Assembly (NCBI GenBank): GCA_002715405.1
Contig: PAZD01000021.1
Span: 1-12,023, forward strand
Length of the DNA stretch: 12,023 nt
DNA from: Acidimicrobiaceae bacterium
GTDB taxonomy: Bacteria; Actinomycetota; Acidimicrobiia; Acidimicrobiales; UBA8592
Direction: 5' to 3'
The notes under the pieces are model-generated. The model was not told where the DNA came from. It ran no database searches and was given only the letters and a program-made list of their open reading frames with translations. Position 1 is the first letter of the stretch; each line of letters opens with the position of its first letter. The position numbers were made by a program, and so were the translations under genes. This document shows positions 1 to 5,254 of this stretch, one piece after another.

Positions 1-932
1 AGTCCTTGAACAACGAGATCAGGCCCTTGATACATCCCGTGTCTCCAATCATCCTCGATACCATATCCAGTTCCTATAGCTACATAGTTCGCAAGAAGGG
101 GAGTGCATCTCATTACTATGTTCGAATCAGAGAATGTGATTGTTGATCCACTCAACATTCGGGTACCTGGTATCCTTTGATGGTCATATTCAGGTTTCCC
201 AAGCCATTCATAGTCTTTTTCTGGATCGGACCATACTCGCATCGCCTCTTCGAGTTCGCGAACCCCATTGTTGGTCTCTTGCAACATGTAAACAATCGCG
301 TGATCTCCAAAATCAACTGGAAAGTAATTCCACAAACCTTCCATCACTGAGACAGCATTTCTAATACCGTCAGGTTCTCTCTCACCAACGGGTCGGATTC
401 CCCAAGACCTATCGCGACTCCCTCCCCATCTATCAGGTGTAATTTCCCATTTATTGTCGGGGATTTCTAGCGATCCGGTCCAACGTCCTAATTGCGCGAA
501 ACGTTGTGTATCAAAGACGACTTTGCCTTCACGTCTCAAATACTGCCTAGGCTCTTCCAATGCCCGTTGTGATGCTTCCCATGTAACATCCATTCTGATG
601 CCCCACTCATTATCATCGCACGTGACCTTCACTTTCTTTAATGGGTCAATAATCTCTATCCCTATCGGACCTACCTGAAGATTCGAACGATCACCGATAG
701 GTCGAGATCCACGAATTACCCGATGTTTCTCAGCAGTTCCAATAGCTAAGAATGCATCTGTAACTCCAAGATTTGGATATTGCCCTAAGCCAAATATCGC
801 CATTACCTCATCATTGGAACCATGAAGGTTAAAATAATAACGGTCGTAGAAGTTTCGATCGCTTGTAGCTGGATGCCGAATATATTCTGATGTCTGGTGT
901 ATGGGAAAATCGTCCCATGAAGAAAGTGACAT
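1..932 (-). CDS. Conserved protein of DUF7064/DUF7065 (CrtC-like) type, 3' end cut off
   Basis: An open frame runs leftwards from ATG 932-930 to the window edge without a stop: 310 codons, with the C-terminus missing. GGAGGA at 940-935 lies just upstream, closer to the start than usual. The protein begins MSLSSWDDFPIHQTSEY and has no signal peptide or membrane segment. It is rich in aromatic residues and in Gly/Asp/Arg, as expected for a beta-barrel or lipocalin-like fold. Motifs visible are NFYDRYYF (about residue 27), a GQYPNLGV stretch near residue 51, VGPIGIEI near 91 and RDRSWGIRPVG near 174-184. I associate this motif set with a widespread actinobacterial family of roughly 370-380 residues, now split into DUF7064/DUF7065 and often labelled hydroxyneurosporene-synthase-like. 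No biochemical role is established to my knowledge. Homologues often sit near lipid or steroid catabolic genes, which would fit this locus. The reading frame is near certain; the family name is moderately sure. Confidence 0.8.
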   Translation of the reverse strand, partial: MSLSSWDDFPIHQTSEYIRHPATSDRNFYDRYYFNLHGSNDEVMAIFGLGQYPNLGVTDAFLAIGTAEKHRVIRGSRPIGDRSNLQVGPIGIEIIDPLKKVKVTCDDNEWGIRMDVTWEASQRALEEPRQYLRREGKVVFDTQRFAQLGRWTGSLEIPDNKWEITPDRWGGSRDRSWGIRPVGEREPDGIRNAVSVMEGLWNYFPVDFGDHAIVYMLQETNNGVRELEEAMRVWSDPEKDYEWLGKPEYDHQRIPGTRMLSGSTITFSDSNIVMRCTPLLANYVAIGTGYGIEDDWRHGMYQGPDLVVQG

Positions 933-957
933 ACTCCTCCGTTAGAGTCCCGTGCCT

Positions 958-985
958 ACAGTATCGTATTCGGTTCAGCCTGCAA
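958..985 (-). promoter_or_regulatory. Possible promoter for the leftward gene
   Basis: On the minus strand TTGCAG (985-980) is followed after 16 nt by TACTGT (963-958), upstream of the GGAGGA/ATG at 940-930. The match is weak. The rest of the 165-nt gap between the divergent genes at 932 and 1098 shows no confident plus-strand promoter, operator or RNA. Confidence 0.22.
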
Positions 986-1097
986 GATGAAATCATATGA
1001 GCAATAACCTCTGTCAGATAGACATCATCTCGATGGTTAGAAATAGGCCAACGCCTGTCTTGATCACTACACTACGTTGAACGATAAAGGGTGAACA

Positions 1098-1892
1098 ATG
1101 TATGCAGAAGTTCAGAGTGTCGAGCGACTTACTCCAGGTTTAATTCGGATAGTCTTCTTTGGGGGAGAACTGAAGAATTTTGAATCCACACTCTTTACAG
1201 ATCAATACATAAATGGATACTTCCTACCGGAGAGTGCCGATTACTTAGTTCCTTTTGACTTGGCCGAAGTTCGTAGCCTAGGTGATGGGTTAAGACCACG
1301 GCCGAGGAGAGTCACTGTGCGCAAATGGGATGATACTAATCGTCAACTAACAGTTGACTTTGTTGTGCATGGTCAAGCTGGATATGCCGGACCTTGGGCT
1401 CAACGTGCCCAGCCAGGAGATAGATTACAATTTAAAGGCCCAAGCGGCAGTTATCGCCCTAACCCAGATGTTGATTGGCATCTGTTTGCCGGTGATGAAA
1501 CCGCTCTTCCCGCTATTAGCGCCTCATTAGAGAGCCTAAGTTCGGAATCTAAATGCACTGTCTTTGTTCTCGTGGATAGCAAATCACATGAAGTTAATGT
1601 CGATACCGAAGCACAAGTTGAGTTTTGTTGGCTCCACAGAGAATCCGCTATTAATCCCACAAACGCATTACTGGAAGCGCTCAAGGAGTATGAATTCAAA
1701 AATGGGAGTTTCGATGTCTTTGTTCATGGAGAAGCCGGTGAGGTAAGAGCGCTCCGCAAGTACCTGCTCTCTGAATACGCTGTTGATCCGGCGTCGTCGT
1801 CAATTTCTCCGTATTGGCGAAGAGATCATACCGATGAAGCCTGGCGAGAAATTAAAAAAGAATGGCTAGCGGATCAGGCGGCTGACGTCTAG
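1098..1892 (+). CDS. Siderophore-interacting protein (SIP) family flavin reductase
   Basis: 264 residues, the usual size for the SIP/ViuB family (FAD-binding domain, then SIP NAD(P)H-binding domain). Members use NAD(P)H and FAD in the cytoplasm to reduce ferric siderophores and release iron. Visible family marks are the flavin-binding strand RRVTVR (70-75), where the usual RxYT has Val72 in place of Tyr; the DFVVHGQAGYAGPW loop (87-100); PGDRL; the AGDETALPAI turn (about 131-140) starting the C-terminal domain; HGEAGEVRAL; and the C-terminal YWRRDHTDEAW (239-249). AAAGGGTG at 1086-1093 is a good ribosome site for ATG 1098. The gene stands alone, divergent from the gene at 932 and convergent with the HAD gene, with only 3 nt between their stops. 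No siderophore genes are nearby, so a general iron or flavin reductase role in the cytoplasm is as likely. Family assignment is strong. Confidence 0.9.
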   Translation: MYAEVQSVERLTPGLIRIVFFGGELKNFESTLFTDQYINGYFLPESADYLVPFDLAEVRSLGDGLRPRPRRVTVRKWDDTNRQLTVDFVVHGQAGYAGPWAQRAQPGDRLQFKGPSGSYRPNPDVDWHLFAGDETALPAISASLESLSSESKCTVFVLVDSKSHEVNVDTEAQVEFCWLHRESAINPTNALLEALKEYEFKNGSFDVFVHGEAGEVRALRKYLLSEYAVDPASSSISPYWRRDHTDEAWREIKKEWLADQAADV

Positions 1893-1895
1893 ATA

Positions 1896-2702
1896 TTACA
1901 AATAATCGAGAATCTGCGCCCAACCTCCTTTAGAAGGAGGGGGAATTGTTGCATCAGCAACGTCAAGTAGGAATTGCTCAGAATCTTCTATTGCGACGGA
2001 AAAATCGGCCCCAGTCAACAATTCGAAGTCATTTCCTGCATCTCCAACAGCAACGATTCTTGCCGGTGAGACACCATAATGCTCGCACCATAATTCTACT
2101 CCTATCCATTTCGAAGTATTTGGAGGCTGAACCATTAAGGAATATTCTCCAAATAAACGATCCCGATAATAAGCCACACTTCCTAATGATTCCGATGAAA
2201 TCAACTGCTCTGCTTCTTCAAGTCTTGATTTTTCAACACCTAGTAAACAGAAACTTAAGATATGTCTGTCCAGTGGAAAGTCATTAGGCTGATTCATCAG
2301 GATTAGATCTTCCCCAATCGCATCAATATGACCTTGGCTTGTTGAAGGAGAAGAAGCGTAAACAAAACTATCGTCAGCATAAAAGCAAGGTGAAAGTCCA
2401 CAGGTTGTAAATATTTCTTTAATGCGGGCTTCATTTTCATTGGCGAATTGTCGTTTATAAAAATTAGATTCATTTTTAAAGTCGTACCCGATAGATCCAT
2501 TAAGCAGGACAGTTTCCTCTGTAATCCCATACTTGAGAAATGGTTGGCGGACGCTTCGGAGTCTTCTTCCTGTTGCAATCAACAAGTGGGTTCCCGAGTC
2601 TCGAACCTTGTCAATAGCTGAGAGAGAATCCTGGTGGCATTCTTCTTCGCCATCCCATAAAGTCCCATCTAGATCCGTTACGAGTAATGTTTCAATATTC
2701 AC
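1896..2702 (-). CDS. HAD-superfamily hydrolase, Cof/IIB type
   Basis: 268 residues, typical of Cof-type HAD phosphatases, cytoplasmic Mg2+-dependent enzymes acting on sugar phosphates, nucleotides or flavin phosphates. Motif I is DLDGTL with nucleophile Asp10 and acid/base Asp12; motif II is ATGR (43-46, Thr44); motif III is Lys198; motif IV is GDAGND (220-225, Asp221 and Asp225). The long stretch between motifs II and III is the C2 cap that sets substrate choice; it does not let me name the substrate. The start is GTG at 2702-2700. No strong Shine-Dalgarno precedes it, only AGAGA, while a TATAAG/TAAGAT -10-like element ends 6-8 nt upstream, so the transcript may be leaderless or nearly so. 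It is divergent from the DUF35 gene and shares no obvious pathway with it. All catalytic residues are intact. Confidence 0.92.
   Translation of the reverse strand: MNIETLLVTDLDGTLWDGEEECHQDSLSAIDKVRDSGTHLLIATGRRLRSVRQPFLKYGITEETVLLNGSIGYDFKNESNFYKRQFANENEARIKEIFTTCGLSPCFYADDSFVYASSPSTSQGHIDAIGEDLILMNQPNDFPLDRHILSFCLLGVEKSRLEEAEQLISSESLGSVAYYRDRLFGEYSLMVQPPNTSKWIGVELWCEHYGVSPARIVAVGDAGNDFELLTGADFSVAIEDSEQFLLDVADATIPPPSKGGWAQILDYL
1924..1940. repeat. Inverted repeat at the convergent gene ends
   Basis: CCTCCTT (1924-1930), loop TAG, then AAGGAGG (1934-1940): a perfect 7-bp stem inside the last codons of the HAD gene and just beyond the SIP stop at 1892. It could slow or end transcription from the SIP side. 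No T-run follows on either strand, so a classical intrinsic terminator is not supported. It also encodes the HAD C-terminal PPPSKGG, so it may be chance. Confidence 0.35.
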
Positions 2703-2710
2703 TCTCTAAT

Positions 2711-2740
2711 CTTATAGATACAGAGGCTATTTAGTCGCAA
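2711..2740 (-). promoter_or_regulatory. Candidate promoter of the HAD gene, near-leaderless
   Basis: On the minus strand TTGCGA (2740-2735) precedes TATAAG (2716-2711) by 18 nt. The overlapping TAAGAT (2714-2709) is an alternative -10. Initiation 6-8 nt downstream would fall within a few bases of the GTG start at 2702, fitting the lack of a strong ribosome site. Confidence 0.42.
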
Positions 2741-2761
2741 CAAACCTGACCGACTTTCCTC

Positions 2762-2767
2762 TAGAAT
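2762..2767 (+). promoter_or_regulatory. Candidate -10 element giving a leaderless DUF35 mRNA
   Basis: TAGAAT at 2762-2767 lies 6 nt before ATG 2774, and the bases between (AGCCCT) contain no ribosome site. Transcription starting 6-7 nt after this element would begin at or next to the start codon, a pattern common in Actinobacteria. No convincing -35 box is visible at 17-18 nt upstream, so this rests on the -10 and on the missing Shine-Dalgarno. Confidence 0.42.
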
Positions 2768-2773
2768 AGCCCT

Positions 2774-3220
2774 ATGGTAAAGAATCGTGTTCCAGCTGTT
2801 GATGGAATGTTTACTATGGATTTCGATAACCCATCATTGATCGGAGGGAAAGCACTCACCACCGGAAGTTTTTATTTTCCTAAAGACTTAGGTGGTAACG
2901 ACCCTGCTTCGGTCAACGATGAGAGACGAGAGGAAGTTCTGTTAAGCTCAGCGGGAAAAGTATGGAGCTATACATCTGCGGATTATCCACCTGCGCTCCC
3001 ATTTCTAATTAATAGTGAACCATTTGAGCCTTTTGTAATAGCAGCGGTGCATTTAGAGAAAGAAAATCTTGTAATCTGCGGCCAAATGATGCCAGGTATA
3101 CAAATATCAGATATGAATGTTGGCATGGAAGTCAAACTAGTATTGGATGTTCTATACGAAGATGAGGACAACGAGTACATTGTTTGGAAATGGGAACCAC
3201 TAACTGGGGTAGCAGTATGA
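2774..3220 (+). CDS. DUF35 OB-fold protein, thiolase partner, without zinc-ribbon cysteines
   Basis: 148 residues, the usual length for DUF35 proteins: a short N-terminal rubredoxin-like zinc ribbon, then an OB fold. These proteins bind thiolase-like or MaoC-like enzymes and often deliver or hold acyl-CoA; ChsH2 with Ltp2 in steroid side-chain cleavage is the best-known bacterial case. The N-terminal LIGGKALTTGSFYFPK (22-37) aligns with the family pattern of a Gly-rich start, CxxC and FP. The positions expected to be Cys are Ala27 and Thr30, and the second pair near 41-46 is also absent. The OB part is clear: SSAGKVWSYTSADYPP, EPFEPFVIAAVHL and GMEVKLVLDVLYEDED. The only cysteine is in the VICGQ strand. 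The stop overlaps the start of the thiolase-like gene by 4 nt, so the two are probably translated together and form a complex. Confidence 0.87.
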   Translation: MVKNRVPAVDGMFTMDFDNPSLIGGKALTTGSFYFPKDLGGNDPASVNDERREEVLLSSAGKVWSYTSADYPPALPFLINSEPFEPFVIAAVHLEKENLVICGQMMPGIQISDMNVGMEVKLVLDVLYEDEDNEYIVWKWEPLTGVAV

Positions 3221-4413
3221 CTGTAGGGGAAATTGCTGTTATTGGGGCTGGGATGCACCCATGGGGTAAGTTTCCAGGGAAATCTTTCGTCGATATTGGA
3301 GTGGAGGCTGCTAAAGAAGCATTAAGAGATGCTTCAGTCTCATGGAATGAAATTGAATTTCTTTCGGGAGCAAATACGGTAAGAAATGGTTATCCCGGAT
3401 GGGTCTCAGCCTCTACATTTGCAAATGCTTTAGGTTTCCAAGGATGCCAGCTTGCATCTAGTTATGCGGCATGTGCTTCTGGAGTCACGGCGTTGTCGAT
3501 CGCTAGCTCTCACATTCTTGCAGGAGTATGTGATGTTGCACTTGTGGTTGGGTCTGATCAAGTTCCTAAAGGCATGTTCGCTCCAGTTCCAGGTGACAGA
3601 CCAAGTGATGTTGATTGGCTTCGATTTCGCTTAATGGGTCTATCTAATCCGGCTTATTTTGGTCTATTTGCTCGACGACGAATGGCTCTCTATGGCGACA
3701 CACAGGATGATTTTGCAGCAGTCAAAGTTAAAAATTCAATTCACGGATCCCAAAATCCAAATGCAAGATTTGCGAAGACATTTACCAAAGAGGACGTCGA
3801 AGCATCTCCCATTGTTGCCGATCCTCTTAGGCTTTTAGAAATATGCACGACTAGTGATGGGGGAGCAGCTCTGGTTGTTTCAAGCCTTGAATATGCCCTT
3901 AAAAAGGGAATTAAAGATCCCGTTCGTATTTCCGGAATATCAACGATTGGACCGACCTACCCCAACGCAGTAATTGATATGCCTTACTTTGCCTCTGATT
4001 CGTGGGCCAAAAGTGGAGATCAGAATCATACATTTAAGAATGACATTGCTCAACATGCATATCGTGAAGCAGGAATAACTCCTAATGATTTAGATTTTGC
4101 GGAAGTTTACGACCTTAGTTCAGCCTACGAATTAGATTGGTATGAGCATATTGGGTTGTGTAATCCGGGTGAGGCTCGAGATCTTTTACACAACGGGGAT
4201 ACATCCATCGGAGGTAAAATCCCGGTAAATCCTTCAGGTGGTCTTGGAGCATTTGGGGAATCTATTCCTGCTCAGGCTATAGCTCAAGTATGTGAGTTAA
4301 CGTGGCAACTTCGTGGTGAGGCCGGTAACCGGCAGGTAAAAGGCGCTAAGGTCGCACTATCCATCAATTACGGAATGTTTGGCCATGGAAGTGCTGTAAT
4401 AGCGAGGAGATGA
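3217..4413 (+). CDS. Thiolase-like lipid-transfer-protein (SCPx/Ltp type) acyl-CoA enzyme
   Basis: 398 residues from ATG 3217, which overlaps the DUF35 stop (ATGA) and has GGGG at 3206-3209. TTG 3184 and ATG 3190 are in frame upstream but lie inside the DUF35 gene, and the family start (EIAVIGAG) follows 3217. Family marks are AACASG with the thiolase nucleophile position Cys86, the VVGSDQ turn, TSDGGAALVV, and NPSGG (338-342) with WQLRGEAGNRQV near the end. The usual GHP histidine is replaced (GES, Glu348), the HDCF-type motif reads YDLS (Tyr298), and the C-terminal catalytic Cys of true thiolases is absent (NYGMFGHGS). Tyr298 sits where I recall the catalytic tyrosine of the retro-aldolase Ltp2. 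Together with the DUF35 partner this suggests C-C bond cleavage of a beta-hydroxyacyl-CoA or an unusual thiolysis, not standard beta-ketothiolysis. Family is strong; the reaction is inferred. Confidence 0.88.
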   Translation: MTVGEIAVIGAGMHPWGKFPGKSFVDIGVEAAKEALRDASVSWNEIEFLSGANTVRNGYPGWVSASTFANALGFQGCQLASSYAACASGVTALSIASSHILAGVCDVALVVGSDQVPKGMFAPVPGDRPSDVDWLRFRLMGLSNPAYFGLFARRRMALYGDTQDDFAAVKVKNSIHGSQNPNARFAKTFTKEDVEASPIVADPLRLLEICTTSDGGAALVVSSLEYALKKGIKDPVRISGISTIGPTYPNAVIDMPYFASDSWAKSGDQNHTFKNDIAQHAYREAGITPNDLDFAEVYDLSSAYELDWYEHIGLCNPGEARDLLHNGDTSIGGKIPVNPSGGLGAFGESIPAQAIAQVCELTWQLRGEAGNRQVKGAKVALSINYGMFGHGSAVIARR

Positions 4414-4414
4414 T

Positions 4415-5167
4415 ATGGCAATACGAACAGTGACTCATGATAATGGTGTTCTTGAAATTACTATGGATAATCCTCCTGTTAACGCACTCAATATTCCCGA
4501 TACATTTGAGATCTCAAACATTTGTGACTCTATTCGAAACCGCCTTGAAATATCTGTAGTGATTATCACAGCTACGGGCAAAGGATTTTGTGCAGGTGTC
4601 GATATAAAAGAGCTTCAAGGCATGGATGACCATCAAGGAATTTTGGAGATCAACGAAGCTTGCTATCAGGCATTTCGATCTATTTATGAATGTGAAGTTC
4701 CCGTTATAGCGGCTGTAAATGGCTACTGTTTAGGAACAGGAATTGGCATAGCAGGGTGTTCCGACATTGTTATAGCAAGTGCTGGAGTCGAGTTTGGTCT
4801 ACCTGAAGTCGATAACGGTGCTTTAGGCGCGCTTACCCATCTTGAACGACTTGTCCCCCGACAAAGAGCTCGACAAATGCTATACACCTGTGAGAATGCA
4901 ATAGCCGAAGAACTCTATAGTTACGGGACTGTATACAAAGTTGTTGAAAGTGAGAAATTGGTTTCGACAGCTTATGATCTTGCAGAGAGAATAGCGAACA
5001 AACCAGGGCTAACGATACGTGCAGCGAAACGTTCTGCAATAGGAATCGACACTCAAGACGTGGTTCGGAGCTACCGGTTTGAACAAGGGTTTACTTTCCA
5101 ATTAAATCTTGCCGGTGAGGGCGATCGAGCGCGTCAAGAATTTCTAGATGGCCGTAGAGGCGATTAA
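4415..5167 (+). CDS. Crotonase-family enzyme resembling EchA20 (steroid ring-C hydrolase)
   Basis: 250 residues, normal for a crotonase domain alone. The oxyanion-hole loops are GKGFCAGVDIKEL (Ala60-Gly61) and NGYCLGTGIG (Gly109). Of the two hydratase glutamates, the one in FGLPE (Glu131) is kept while the one in the usual GGCEL motif is Gly111, so simple enoyl-CoA hydration is unlikely. Several blocks resemble what I recall of mycobacterial EchA20 (Rv3550, about 247 residues), which hydrolytically opens the last steroid ring system: AFRxxYECxVPVIAAVNG, FGLPEVxxGALGAxTHL, and the C-terminal SYRxEQGFTFxLNLAG. The start at 4415 has GAGGAG at 4404-4409 and follows the thiolase stop by 1 nt, so the three genes form one operon. 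CoA-thioester hydrolase or C-C hydrolase on a cyclic substrate is the best guess. Crotonase family is certain; the EchA20 assignment is moderate and needs alignment. Confidence 0.9.
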   Translation: MAIRTVTHDNGVLEITMDNPPVNALNIPDTFEISNICDSIRNRLEISVVIITATGKGFCAGVDIKELQGMDDHQGILEINEACYQAFRSIYECEVPVIAAVNGYCLGTGIGIAGCSDIVIASAGVEFGLPEVDNGALGALTHLERLVPRQRARQMLYTCENAIAEELYSYGTVYKVVESEKLVSTAYDLAERIANKPGLTIRAAKRSAIGIDTQDVVRSYRFEQGFTFQLNLAGEGDRARQEFLDGRRGD

Positions 5168-5187
5168 CATTTCAGAGTATTCGCCTC
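5157..5187. repeat. Inverted repeat across the end of the crotonase gene
   Basis: GAGGCGA (5157-5163) and TCGCCTC (5181-5187) form a perfect 7-bp stem with a 17-nt loop spanning the TAA stop. No T-run follows, so it is at most a weak terminator or an mRNA-stabilising hairpin between the CoA genes and the importer. A second, shorter pair, CTTAG (5188-5192) and CTAAG (5200-5204), follows and overlaps the candidate promoter, where it might be an operator. Confidence 0.35.
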
Positions 5188-5194
5188 CTTAGAT

Positions 5195-5223
5195 CTGACC
5201 TAAGTAAGAAACCCGTGTATTGT
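5195..5223 (+). promoter_or_regulatory. Candidate promoter for the Liv-type importer genes
   Basis: CTGACC (5195-5200) and TATTGT (5218-5223) are separated by 17 nt, in the 87-nt gap before the binding-protein gene. A start near 5230 would give a leader of about 25 nt holding AGGGGGG (5245-5251) ahead of ATG 5255. It would let the importer be made independently of the upstream operon, or at higher level. Confidence 0.4.
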
Positions 5224-5254
5224 ACGTTCAGTATTACTGTGAACAGGGGGGTTC

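Noticed and set aside
140..678. Short plus-strand reading frames of about 74 codons at the left end
   Set aside because: They lie opposite a continuous minus-strand frame of 310 codons with recognisable conserved motifs, and their own translations look random.
933..1097. Structured RNA or riboswitch in the largest intergenic gap
   Set aside because: Only short repeats (CACTACACTA) and weak symmetries are present; no conserved RNA core is recognisable.
3184..3216. Upstream TTG 3184 or ATG 3190 as start of the thiolase-like gene
   Set aside because: Both lie inside the DUF35 gene and add residues without family character. ATG 3217 gives the ATGA overlap, a G-rich ribosome site and the expected N-terminal sequence.
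4321..4333. Palindrome GCCGGT-A-ACCGGC in the thiolase-like gene
   Set aside because: Six base pairs with a 1-nt centre inside conserved coding sequence, with no partner site nearby; likely chance.
5157..5210. Intrinsic terminator or KstR/KstR2-type operator between crotonase and importer genes
   Set aside because: The stems lack a T-run, and I find no CAAG/CTTG-type palindrome as expected for KstR2, so only plain inverted repeats are reported.
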